Source: an uncultured Kiritimatiellota bacterium (lineage in GTDB: Bacteria; Verrucomicrobiota; Kiritimatiellia; RFP12; UBA1067). From it: DNA of 13,903 nt. The stretch is taken from positions 1 to 13,903 of the forward strand of contig CAKULR010000022.1 of assembly GCA_934667295.1 (NCBI GenBank). The letters are read 5' to 3'. Shown piece by piece: positions 1-6,947 of this stretch (the stretch's first letter is position 1; each line of letters opens with the position of its first letter). The notes beneath the pieces were generated by a model that was given only the letters and a program-made list of their open reading frames with translations, was not told the origin of the DNA and ran no database searches. The position numbers and the translations under genes were made by a program.

Positions 1-182
1 GGGCGCGCCGCGCGCCGCCGCAGCGGCGCGGGTGGAGTCCCGCGAAGGAACTGCTCCTCTACGTCGCGCACGGCATGGACCACCTGTCCGGCGCGGACGA
101 CCACGCGCCGCGCGACTACGCCGCGATGCGGCGGCGCGAACTGGGGTGGCTGCGCGCCCTGGAGCGGGGGAAATGCCGGTGA
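1..182 (+). CDS. ybeY: YbeY endoribonuclease, 3' end only
   Basis: This is the C-terminal part of the 16S rRNA maturation and ribosome quality-control endoribonuclease YbeY (UPF0054), a cytoplasmic zinc enzyme. The reading frame runs from base 3 to a TGA at 180-182. Around bases 69-104 it encodes the family's zinc-binding motif HGxxHLxGxDH, seen as HGMDHLSGADDH, with all three histidines present. After the motif come about 26 residues, including the MRRRE-type helix typical of the YbeY tail. The gene is cut by the window edge, so its start and first two thirds are missing. Its stop lies inside lpxB (10-bp overlap), which suggests translational coupling. The call rests on this one diagnostic motif plus the right distance to the C-terminus. 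I see no sign of decay. Confidence 0.87.
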   Translation, partial: ARRAPPQRRGWSPAKELLLYVAHGMDHLSGADDHAPRDYAAMRRRELGWLRALERGKCR

Positions 183-1315
183 ACGCCCCGCCGCTGAAGG
201 TCCTCCTGCTCGCGGGCGAGGAGTCGGGCGTGCTGTACGCGGAACGCCTGCGGGACGCGCTCGCCGGGGCGCTTGCGCGGACCGGGCGCGGCGTCTCCTT
301 TCGCGGTTACGACACGGAGGGGTTCAAGACGGGCGACCTCGCGGTGATGGGCTTCTGGCCCGTCATCCGCAGACTCTTCTACTTCCTCGGCGTCGCGCGG
401 ACGCTGAAGCGCGTCATCCGCGACTGGCGTCCCGACGTCGTCGTCACGATCGACTATCCGGGACTCAACCTCAAGCTCGCGGCGTACGCGAAGGCGCGCG
501 GCATCCCGGCCGTCCATCTCGTGTGCCCGCAGGTCTGGGCCTGGCACCGCAACCGCATCCCGAAGGTGGCCGCCGCGCTCACGAAGCTCCTCTGTTTCTT
601 CCCGTTCGAACCCGCGCTTTTCGCGGGGACGGGGCTTGACGCGCGCTTCATCGGGCATCCGCTCGTGGACGTGTTCGCGCGGGAGGCGTCGGGGCGCGTC
701 GAGAAGGATGAAAAGGTCCTGGCCCTCCTGCCGGGAAGCCGCGTGGGGGAGATCCGGCGGAACCTGCCGCGCCTCGCGCGGGCGCTGGGGCTCTTGGCGG
801 GAGAGGGACTGAAGGTCGTGATTCCGGCGGCGAACGGGAAGGCCGAGCAGGAGATCCGGCGCGTTCTTTCCGCATCTTCCGCGTCCGGTGCGGGCGTGCG
901 GATCGATGTGCAGCGAGGCGGGGCGCGGGCGTTGCTGCGGCGGGCGACGTGTGCGGCGGTGGCGAGCGGCACGGCGACGCTGGAGGCGGCGCTGGCGCGG
1001 TGCCCGACGGTACTCGTCTACGCGGTGTCGCCGTTGCTCGCCTGGTTTGCGCGCCGGGTCATCACGGGCATCCACTACATCGGCCTCGCGAACGTCATCT
1101 GGGAGAAGAGCGGCGGAACCGGGACGCCGCCGATGCCCGAGCTTCTGCAGGAGGCGTTCACGCCCGAGGCGGTGGCGGCGCGGCTGGGTCCGCTCCTGTC
1201 GGACGCGGCGGCGCGGGCGGTGGCCGTTGAACGCCTCGACGCGGCGATGGCGCGCCTCCATTCGGACGGCGATGCGCTCGGTCTCGCCGCGCGCGAGATC
1301 CTAAATGTGGTATAA
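173..1315 (+). CDS. lpxB: Lipid-A-disaccharide synthase LpxB
   Basis: LpxB joins UDP-2,3-diacylglucosamine to lipid X to form the lipid A disaccharide at the inner face of the cytoplasmic membrane (a GT19 family enzyme). The predicted protein is 380 aa, matching the E. coli length of about 382. Visible family motifs are AGEESG (14-19), VTIDYPGLN (91-99), PQVWAWHRNR (119-128), FPFEP (143-147), FIGHP (159-163), LLPGSRVGEI (185-194) and SGTATLEAA (265-273). I chose ATG 173 because a GGAGCGGGGGAA ribosome binding region precedes it and the protein then starts at the conserved first strand; an upstream GTG in frame would add 47 low-complexity residues. Oddities: the usual AGEASGD reads AGEESGV, and IDAPDFN reads IDYPGLN with its Asp94 retained. 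The TAA stop overlaps a promoter-like TATAAT. Confidence 0.96.
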   Translation: MPVNAPPLKVLLLAGEESGVLYAERLRDALAGALARTGRGVSFRGYDTEGFKTGDLAVMGFWPVIRRLFYFLGVARTLKRVIRDWRPDVVVTIDYPGLNLKLAAYAKARGIPAVHLVCPQVWAWHRNRIPKVAAALTKLLCFFPFEPALFAGTGLDARFIGHPLVDVFAREASGRVEKDEKVLALLPGSRVGEIRRNLPRLARALGLLAGEGLKVVIPAANGKAEQEIRRVLSASSASGAGVRIDVQRGGARALLRRATCAAVASGTATLEAALARCPTVLVYAVSPLLAWFARRVITGIHYIGLANVIWEKSGGTGTPPMPELLQEAFTPEAVAARLGPLLSDAAARAVAVERLDAAMARLHSDGDALGLAAREILNVV

Positions 1316-1316
1316 T
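1308..1316 (+). promoter_or_regulatory. Extended -10 promoter element before the GT2 gene
   Basis: The sequence TGGTATAAT is a perfect extended -10 (TGn plus TATAAT) lying across the lpxB stop codon. No convincing -35 hexamer sits 16-18 bp upstream, as extended -10 promoters often allow. The expected start point, about 7 bases downstream (near 1323), is only 2-3 bases from the GT2 start codon at 1326. No Shine-Dalgarno sequence is present there, so a leaderless or near-leaderless message is possible. The same 9-mer occurs before recA. Confidence 0.55.
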
Positions 1317-1325
1317 CTCACGCAC

Positions 1326-2033
1326 ATGAAGCCGATTGTCGTCATACCCACCTACAATGAGCGGGAGAACGTCGCCGCGATGGCTGCGGCGGTGCTGGAG
1401 AACCTGCCCCCCGAGGGGCGGCTTCTCTTCCTCGACGACAATTCGCCGGACGGGACGGGCGCGATCATCGACGGCCTCTGCGCGCGGAATCCCCGCATCG
1501 CCGTCCTCCATCGGCAGAAGAAGGAGGGGCTGGGTCGCGCCTACGTGGCGGGCTTCGCGCAGGCCCTCGCGCTGGGTGCCACGCACGTCATCGAGATGGA
1601 CTGCGACTTTTCGCACGATCCGAAGGACCTTCCCCGCATGCTCGCGGCCCTCGCCGATGCCGACGTCGTCGTCGGTTCGCGTTACGTGAAGGGCGGGCGC
1701 TGCGTGGGCTGGCCGTTCCGGCGTTGGTTCGTCTCCTTCTTCGGCGGACGCTTCATCCGGTTCGTGCTGGGCGTCCCCGTGCAGGACCCGACGGGGGGCT
1801 TCAAGTGCTTCACGCGCGCCGCGCTCGAACGGCTCGGCGACTTCTCCGCCATCCGGTCCTTCGGCTACTCCTTCCAGATGGAGATGAACTGGCGTATGGC
1901 GCAGATGGGGCTGAGATTGAAGGAGATTCCCATCACCTTCACCGAACGGCGGGCGGGGACCTCCAAGATCACGGGATCCATCGCCGCCGAGACCCTCAAG
2001 ATGGTGTTCAAGCTGCGGTTTGGAAGGGCCTGA
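1326..2033 (+). CDS. Polyprenyl-phosphate glycosyltransferase, GT2 (dolichyl-phosphate mannosyltransferase-like)
   Basis: This is a GT-A fold, family 2 glycosyltransferase of the dolichol/polyprenol monophosphomannose synthase type. Such enzymes move a sugar from a nucleotide donor (GDP-mannose in characterised members) to a polyprenyl phosphate on the cytoplasmic side of the membrane. The 235-aa protein shows PTYNERENV (8-16), DDNSPDGT (37-44), the metal-binding MDCDFSHDP (91-99), GSRYVKGG (117-124), DPTGGFKCF (154-162) and the C-terminal FTERRAGTSKI (205-215). It has only the catalytic domain, with no trailing membrane segments, like DPM1 rather than GtrB-type proteins. I prefer ATG 1326, which gives the family N-terminus MKPIVVIPTYNE. 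ATG 1305 in the same frame would add seven residues and overlap lpxB. Neither has a clear Shine-Dalgarno. The neighbouring UbiA-family enzyme probably shares the polyprenyl-phosphate substrate. The sugar donor cannot be read from sequence. Confidence 0.9.
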   Translation: MKPIVVIPTYNERENVAAMAAAVLENLPPEGRLLFLDDNSPDGTGAIIDGLCARNPRIAVLHRQKKEGLGRAYVAGFAQALALGATHVIEMDCDFSHDPKDLPRMLAALADADVVVGSRYVKGGRCVGWPFRRWFVSFFGGRFIRFVLGVPVQDPTGGFKCFTRAALERLGDFSAIRSFGYSFQMEMNWRMAQMGLRLKEIPITFTERRAGTSKITGSIAAETLKMVFKLRFGRA

Positions 2034-2085
2034 CGAGGATGGTTGCCGCCGGGTGCCGTATCCGGCGGTCTTTCCCCCGAACAAC

Positions 2086-2994
2086 ATGAACATCTGGATC
2101 AGAGCCCTGCGCGTCAACCAGTGGACGAAGAACGCCGTCGTGTTCGCGGCGTGGTTCTTCGCGGTGGCGGACGCCTCCCAGTCGGCGGTGGCGCGCGGCG
2201 TCCGTCCGTTCCTGCGCGTGTGCGCGATGGCGCTTTCCTTCTCGCTCGTGTCGAGCGCGTTCTACCTGCTCAACGACGTGGCGGACTACGAGGCGGACCG
2301 CCTGCACCCGGTGAAGCGGCTGCGGCCCGTCGCGGCGGACCTCATCTCCAAGATCGCCGCCGTGCGGGTGGCGCTCGCGCTCTTCGCCGTCGGCCTCGCC
2401 TTCCCCTGCTACCTCGTCCTGCGCCACCCCGACCGCACCTGGGGCTTTGCCGTGCTGCTCGTCTACACCGTGATGCAGTGCGCGTATTCGGGTTTCCTCA
2501 AGCGGGTGCCCTACGTGGACGTGGCGGTGATCGCGGCGGGGTTCGTGCTGCGCGCCGTGGCGGGGGCGGCGGCGATCTCGGCGCGCATCTCGCCGTGGCT
2601 CCTGGGGTGTACGTTCCTCCTCTCCCTCTTCCTCGCGCTCTGCAAGCGGCGGCACGAGAAGGTGCTGGCGGACGCGAGCCGTGCCGCGCTGAAGGGGTAC
2701 CACCCGGTGGTGCTGGACGCGCTCATCCTCCTGTCCGCCCTCGCGACGGTCGGGGTCTACGTCTGCTACACGCTCGCGTCCGACACGGTGGCGCGCTTCC
2801 ATACGGGGGGGCTTGTGTGGACGTCGGTGTTCGTGGCGCTCGGCGTCGCGCGGTATCTGTTTCTGGTCTACGGACGGGGCGACGTGGGTCGTCCCGAACG
2901 CATCCTGCTCACGGACCGGCTGCTGTGGCTGATCCTGGCGGGATATGGTCTGGCGGCGCTCGGCGCCGTGTTGGCGGTGAGGTTATGGCATTAG
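2086..2994 (+). CDS. UbiA-family prenyltransferase, decaprenyl-phosphate phosphoribosyltransferase-like
   Basis: This is an integral membrane enzyme of the UbiA superfamily. Within it, the protein looks most like decaprenyl-phosphate phosphoribosyltransferase (Rv3806c type), which puts phosphoribose from PRPP onto polyprenyl phosphate. It has 302 aa and about 8-9 hydrophobic segments. Evidence: RVNQWTKN (9-16), typical of this subgroup; the catalytic Asp-rich motif NDxxDxxxDxxHPxKxxRP, intact at 63-81; YSGFLKRVPYVDV (134-146); and FVLRAVAG (153-160). ATG 2086 fits the family N-terminus. It lacks a good Shine-Dalgarno and follows a 52-bp gap after the glycosyltransferase. The folC start overlaps its last 10 bp. 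Other UbiA substrates (quinone precursors, digeranylgeranyl lipids) remain possible, but the adjacent polyprenyl-phosphate glycosyltransferase favours a lipid-linked sugar. No DprE1/DprE2-type epimerase genes are visible. Confidence 0.82.
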   Translation: MNIWIRALRVNQWTKNAVVFAAWFFAVADASQSAVARGVRPFLRVCAMALSFSLVSSAFYLLNDVADYEADRLHPVKRLRPVAADLISKIAAVRVALALFAVGLAFPCYLVLRHPDRTWGFAVLLVYTVMQCAYSGFLKRVPYVDVAVIAAGFVLRAVAGAAAISARISPWLLGCTFLLSLFLALCKRRHEKVLADASRAALKGYHPVVLDALILLSALATVGVYVCYTLASDTVARFHTGGLVWTSVFVALGVARYLFLVYGRGDVGRPERILLTDRLLWLILAGYGLAALGAVLAVRLWH

Positions 2995-4331
2995 AAGACA
3001 ATTCGCGGTTGAGGGGTGTGATGGAACGGCGGCGGTTCGGGATGCGTCCCGGCCTGGACGTGATGCGCGCGGTGCTCGCCGAACTGGGGAACCCGCAGGA
3101 TGCCCTGAAGGTCATCCACGTGGCGGGCACGAACGGAAAGGGCGCGGTGTGCGCGATGCTCGACGCGATCCTCCGCGCGGCCGGCTACCGGGTGGCGCGG
3201 TACACGTCGCCCCACCTCGTCTCGATCAACGAGCGGTTCTTCCTCGACGGCGCGCCTGTCTCGGACGCGGCGCTGGAGGCGGTGGCGGATCGCGTGCTGG
3301 ACGTCGTCGAGCGGCTGGAGCGGACGCAGGGCTTCGAGGTCACGTTCTTCGAAACGCTCACCGCGATGGCGTTCGTCCTCTTCGCGGAGGCGAAGCCCGA
3401 CCTCGTGGAGCGTGAAACGGGGCTCGGCGGCCGGCTCGACGCGACGAACGTCGTCGCCGCGCGGAACGTCCTCCTCTCGGTCATCACGCGCATCGGCCTC
3501 GACCACTGCGAATGGCTCGGGACGACGCACGCCGCCATCGCCGAGGAGAAGGCCGGCATCGTCAAGCCGGGCCGCCCGGTCGTCTGCGGCGTGATGCCCG
3601 AGGCGGCGAAGGAGGCCGTCGAGCGCATGGCCTCCCTGGACGGCTGCAAGTTCGTGGCGGCGGACGAGCATGTGACGGTGGACCATCTGGACCCGATGAC
3701 GCTCACCTCCGCCCTGCGGAACCTGCCGCCGGTCACATGCGGCCTCTATGGCGCCTTCCAGGTCGAGAACGCGATGACGGCGCTCACGGCGGTCGACGTG
3801 CTGGTGAAGGACTGCGGGCTGGACGTGCCGGACCACGCGATCGTCGCGGGCTTCACGCACGTGGTGTGGCCGGGGCGCTGCCAGCGGGTCGTGCGGGACG
3901 GCGTGGCGGTCTACGTGGACGGCGCGCACAACCCGGACGGCGCGTGCGCGCTGCGCGACTCGCTGCGGCTGGGCGGCGTGCGGGGGCCCGTCGGGCTCGT
4001 CGCCGGCTACTGCGGCGACAAGGACGTCCTTGCGCACCTGCGCATCATGAGCGCCCTGGCGACGCACGGCTGGGCGACGCCGATCCGGAACGCGCGCTCG
4101 CTCGATCCGGCGGAGACGGCCGAACGCATGCTCATGGCCGGCTTCGCGGCGGCGGAGGCGTGCGCGGACCTTCCGGAGGCGCTTTCGAAGGCGCTCGCCT
4201 GGGCGCGCGCGAACGGCGGCACGGTCGTCGTCTGCGGGTCGCTCTTCCTCGCGGGCGAGGCCCTCGTCGAGCTGGGTGCGTTCCCGGGGGGCGTCCGCGA
4301 GCCGGACGCCAACGAGCTGACGCTCCGCTGA
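2985..4331 (+). CDS. folC: Bifunctional dihydrofolate/folylpolyglutamate synthase FolC
   Basis: FolC makes dihydrofolate from dihydropteroate and glutamate, and extends folates with further glutamates, using ATP in the cytoplasm. The protein is 448 aa, slightly above the usual 420-430. It shows the ATP-binding P-loop HVAGTNGKG (45-53), YTSPHLVSINERF (73-85), FFETLTAMAF (121-130), GLGGRLDATN (146-155), GLDHCEWLGTTHAAIAEEKAG (171-191) and the Mur-ligase C-domain signature VDGAHNPDG (311-319). ATG 2985 overlaps the end of the preceding UbiA-family gene by 10 bp and has a GAGG just upstream. Sequence alone cannot say whether both activities are present, because FolC and FPGS share these motifs. 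It appears to be the last gene of its group, since a strong new promoter lies 32 bp beyond the stop. Confidence 0.95.
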   Translation: MALEDNSRLRGVMERRRFGMRPGLDVMRAVLAELGNPQDALKVIHVAGTNGKGAVCAMLDAILRAAGYRVARYTSPHLVSINERFFLDGAPVSDAALEAVADRVLDVVERLERTQGFEVTFFETLTAMAFVLFAEAKPDLVERETGLGGRLDATNVVAARNVLLSVITRIGLDHCEWLGTTHAAIAEEKAGIVKPGRPVVCGVMPEAAKEAVERMASLDGCKFVAADEHVTVDHLDPMTLTSALRNLPPVTCGLYGAFQVENAMTALTAVDVLVKDCGLDVPDHAIVAGFTHVVWPGRCQRVVRDGVAVYVDGAHNPDGACALRDSLRLGGVRGPVGLVAGYCGDKDVLAHLRIMSALATHGWATPIRNARSLDPAETAERMLMAGFAAAEACADLPEALSKALAWARANGGTVVVCGSLFLAGEALVELGAFPGGVREPDANELTLR

Positions 4332-4362
4332 GGGGTGGCGGGGGGCGGAGGCCCGGCGCCCG

Positions 4363-4391
4363 TTGACAGGCGGCGGCGGAAATGATAAAGT
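4363..4391 (+). promoter_or_regulatory. Sigma-70-type promoter of the transporter/TetR/lipoprotein operon
   Basis: A perfect -35 hexamer TTGACA (4363-4368) is followed, after exactly 17 bp, by TAAAGT (4386-4391). TGA precedes the -10, giving the extended TGn form. The expected start point is near 4398, so the leader before the first gene would be about 29 nt. It is the strongest promoter-like sequence I found in the window, and it sits in the only gap between folC and the next gene. I see no clear TetR-type palindrome overlapping it. Confidence 0.75.
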
Positions 4392-4410
4392 AATCGCGTG
4401 TTTACCTTAC

Positions 4411-4417
4411 AAGGAGG
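4411..4417 (+). promoter_or_regulatory. Shine-Dalgarno AAGGAGG that decides the start of the MFS-PlsC gene
   Basis: AAGGAGG is a full anti-Shine-Dalgarno match. The first ATG (4421) is only 3 nt away, too close for good initiation. The second in-frame ATG (4427) is 9 nt away, and I use it as the start. Confidence 0.7.
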
Positions 4418-4426
4418 TTCATGCGT

Positions 4427-6316
4427 ATGACAAAATCGTTTCTGCCGCTCTTCGCGACGACCTTCTTCGGGGTTGTCAACGACAACTTCCTGAAGACGCT
4501 GGCAAGCTTCACCGTCATCGGGTGGCTGGCGGACGAGCGGATGCAGTCCGTCTTCATGGGGGCGGTTGCCGCCGCGCTCGTCGTCCCCTACGTCGTCTTC
4601 TCGCCGCTCGCCGACCGGTTGACCGCGCTCTTCCCGAAGGTGCGGATCCTGCGGCTCGCGAAGTGGGCGGAGCTGCCGATCGTGGGACTGGGCGTCGCCG
4701 GGTTCGCGCTGGAGTCCGCCCCGCTCGTCGTCGCGTCCGTCCTCCTGATGGGGTTCCAGAGCGCGCTCTACTCGCCCGCGAAGTACGCGCTCGTGCGGGA
4801 CATCGGCGGTGCGGACCGCATCTCCACGGGGATGGGCGGCATGGAGGGCGTCGCGTTCGCGGCCGTTCTCCTTGGGACGATTGCCGCGTCGTTCGCGGCG
4901 GACTGCGCGCCCGCGTGGGTCCAGGCCGCCTGTCTCGTGGGGTTCGCCGCCCTGGGCCTGGCGTTGAGCTACACGGTGCGGGCGGACGAGGAGCCGAACC
5001 GGGCGATCCACGCGATCAACCCCGTCCGTTACCTCTCGCGTGCGTACCGTCTGGCGCGGCGCTATCCGGGGCTCAACGCCGTGATCGTCACGCTGTCGGT
5101 CTTCTGGTGGGCGGCGGCCATGCTCCAGATGGGGATTCTCGTCTACGGGAAGCAGGTGATGGGGCTGGACGCGACGCGGACGGGGGCGATGCTGTGCGCG
5201 GCGGCGGTCGGCATCGTGGCGGGGCAGGTCGTCGCGGGCTTTGTCGACCGGCGGTGCTTCCTCCTCGCGGCGACGCCGGCCTTCGGGCTTGCCGCCGCCG
5301 CGCTTCTGGCGGTCCTCTTCTTCGTGCCGCTGGGGCCGGTCGCGTTCGCGGCGGTCCTCGCCGTCCTCGCGTTCGACCTCGGGTTCTTCAAGCTGCCGTT
5401 CGACGCGGAGATCCAGAAGGTCGTGAAGGGGCCGAGGCTCAACACGATGCTCGCGTACTTCAACCAGGTGTCGTTCCTCTTCATGATGTTCGCCTCGCTC
5501 TCGTACGTCGCCGTGAGCGCGCTGTTCGGTCCGCGTGCGTTCCTCCTGCTCCTCGCGGCCGTGCTGGCGGTCGTGCCGCTCGTCTTCGTCTTCAACTACC
5601 GCACGGTGCTGTGCCGCGTGGGCAAGTGGGTCTTCGGGCGGCGCTACGCGGTCACGGTCGAAGGGCTTGAGGCGCTACCCGGGGGCGTGCCGCTCCTCTT
5701 CCTGCCGAACCATCCGGCGATGGTCGATCCGATGCTCGTCGGCGCGGAACTGTGGCGGCGCGGCGCGAAGCCGCTCGCGGACGAGCTGTTCCTGGATCGC
5801 GGCGGCATCTCCGCGAAGGTGCTGAAGACGCTCGGCTGCGTGAAGGTGCCGGACCTGCGGAAGCACCGCAGCGTGGCGGGCGCGAAGATCGCGCGCGGAC
5901 TCCAGGACGTCGTGACGGACGCGCTTGCACGGGGCGACAACGTGATCTTCTATCCGGCGGGCCACATCTGGACGGAGCCGCGCGAGGAGATTGGCACGCG
6001 CCAGCTCGCCTACAACGTCTGCCGCGCGCTGCCGCCGAACGCGCGCGTCGTCGCCGTGCGCACGACGGGCCTCTGGGGTTCGATCTGGAGCCGGAAGGGA
6101 CGCACCGCCTCGCCGGCGTTCGGCCCCACGCTCGTCCGCTCGTTCCTCCTGTGGCTCTTCGCCGTCCCGTTCATGCCGCGCCGCAAGGTGACGATGCACT
6201 TCGAGGACATCACGTCGCGTGCGTGCGAATGGGCGGACGGCACGCGCCTCGATTTCAACCACCATCTGGAGGACTGGTACAATGACGAAGAAACCGGTAC
6301 GGCGCGTGCGCGCTGA
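4427..6316 (+). CDS. LplT-like MFS transporter fused to a PlsC-type acyltransferase
   Basis: This is a two-domain inner-membrane protein of 629 aa. Residues 1-395 are a major facilitator of the LplT type (lysophospholipid flippase) with about 11-12 hydrophobic segments; NDNFLKTL (18-25) and ALYSPAKYALV (113-123) are characteristic. Residues 405-600 are a glycerophospholipid acyltransferase (PlsC/LPLAT) with the catalytic HX4D motif NHPAMVD (428-434). A second motif, FYPAGHIW (508-515), stands where FPEGTRS is expected, and RTTGLWGS (545-552) follows. In E. coli, LplT flips lysophosphatidylethanolamine inward and Aas re-acylates it; here both steps appear to sit on one chain. The acyl-ACP synthetase (AMP-binding) domain of Aas is absent. 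The conserved Glu of FPEGTRS is Ala511, so substrate or acyl donor may differ. Its last 35 bp overlap the TetR gene, which suggests coupling. Confidence 0.9.
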   Translation: MTKSFLPLFATTFFGVVNDNFLKTLASFTVIGWLADERMQSVFMGAVAAALVVPYVVFSPLADRLTALFPKVRILRLAKWAELPIVGLGVAGFALESAPLVVASVLLMGFQSALYSPAKYALVRDIGGADRISTGMGGMEGVAFAAVLLGTIAASFAADCAPAWVQAACLVGFAALGLALSYTVRADEEPNRAIHAINPVRYLSRAYRLARRYPGLNAVIVTLSVFWWAAAMLQMGILVYGKQVMGLDATRTGAMLCAAAVGIVAGQVVAGFVDRRCFLLAATPAFGLAAAALLAVLFFVPLGPVAFAAVLAVLAFDLGFFKLPFDAEIQKVVKGPRLNTMLAYFNQVSFLFMMFASLSYVAVSALFGPRAFLLLLAAVLAVVPLVFVFNYRTVLCRVGKWVFGRRYAVTVEGLEALPGGVPLLFLPNHPAMVDPMLVGAELWRRGAKPLADELFLDRGGISAKVLKTLGCVKVPDLRKHRSVAGAKIARGLQDVVTDALARGDNVIFYPAGHIWTEPREEIGTRQLAYNVCRALPPNARVVAVRTTGLWGSIWSRKGRTASPAFGPTLVRSFLLWLFAVPFMPRRKVTMHFEDITSRACEWADGTRLDFNHHLEDWYNDEETGTARAR

Positions 6317-6947
6317 CGGCGCGGCGACGCGCGAGGCGATTCTCGAAGCGGCGGCGGACGAGTTTGCGGAGAAGGGGTTCGAACTTGCGTCGGTGCGGGC
6401 GATCTGCGCGCGCGCCGGCGTCAACGTGGCGCTCGCCAACCGCTACTTCGGCGCGAAGGAAGCCCTCTACCGCCTGACGGCACAGCGGCTCTTCGGCGAT
6501 CTCGGCGCGCCGCTCGCGACGCTGGCGGATGGTGTGCGCGACGCCGCAGGCTGGCGGACGGCGCTGCGGACGTGGATCGACGACTTCCTCTTCATGACCC
6601 TCCCGACCGAAACGGCGCAGAGGCGCTGCGCGGCCCTCTTCCGGCACGAAGTCACGCGCCCGACCGCGTTCCACGCCGAATTCAGGAAGTCGTTCGGCAA
6701 GCCCGTCTACGACGCCCTGCACCGTCTCGTCGCGATGGCCGTGGACGACGAGGAGGAACAGGAACTCTGGACCTCCTCCGTCTGGGCGCAGGTCAGCGTC
6801 TACGCGCTCGCCGACACGGTCTGGCATGCGTCCTTCCGTCCCCAGGGCGTGAAGGACGCGGACTGGCGCACCCGCGTGTGCGACCACATCTGCAGCACGC
6901 TGTTCAACGAGCTCACATACAACCCACGGAAAGGCGGTGTGAAATGA
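6282..6947 (+). CDS. TetR-family transcriptional regulator
   Basis: A 221-aa one-component repressor-type regulator. The N-terminal TetR DNA-binding domain is clear at residues 15-65: TREAILEAAADEFAEKGF, then a helix-turn-helix spanning about SVRAICARAGVNVALANRYF (37-56) and ending GAKEALY. The NVALANRYFGAKEALY pattern resembles the CecR/YbiH branch. The C-terminal ligand domain (70-221) is less recognisable. ATG 6282 has GGAGGA 8 nt upstream and lies inside the end of the transporter gene. The stop overlaps the next start as ATGA. Its place as second gene of the operon suggests it regulates its own transcript, probably in response to a lipid, membrane stress or a small lipophilic compound. 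That is inference from position only. It has no divergent partner gene, which is less usual for TetR regulators. Confidence 0.92.
   Translation: MTKKPVRRVRADGAATREAILEAAADEFAEKGFELASVRAICARAGVNVALANRYFGAKEALYRLTAQRLFGDLGAPLATLADGVRDAAGWRTALRTWIDDFLFMTLPTETAQRRCAALFRHEVTRPTAFHAEFRKSFGKPVYDALHRLVAMAVDDEEEQELWTSSVWAQVSVYALADTVWHASFRPQGVKDADWRTRVCDHICSTLFNELTYNPRKGGVK

Noticed and set aside
2043..2984. N-terminal extension of FolC back to 2043
   Set aside because: The extra 314 residues are Arg/Gly/Pro-rich and out of frame with the clear UbiA-family gene. FolC starts normally at 2985.
4343..4361. GC-rich hairpin GGGCG...CGCCC after folC as a terminator
   Set aside because: The stem is only 5 bp in very GC-rich sequence and no T-run follows; the next promoter's -35 begins at once.
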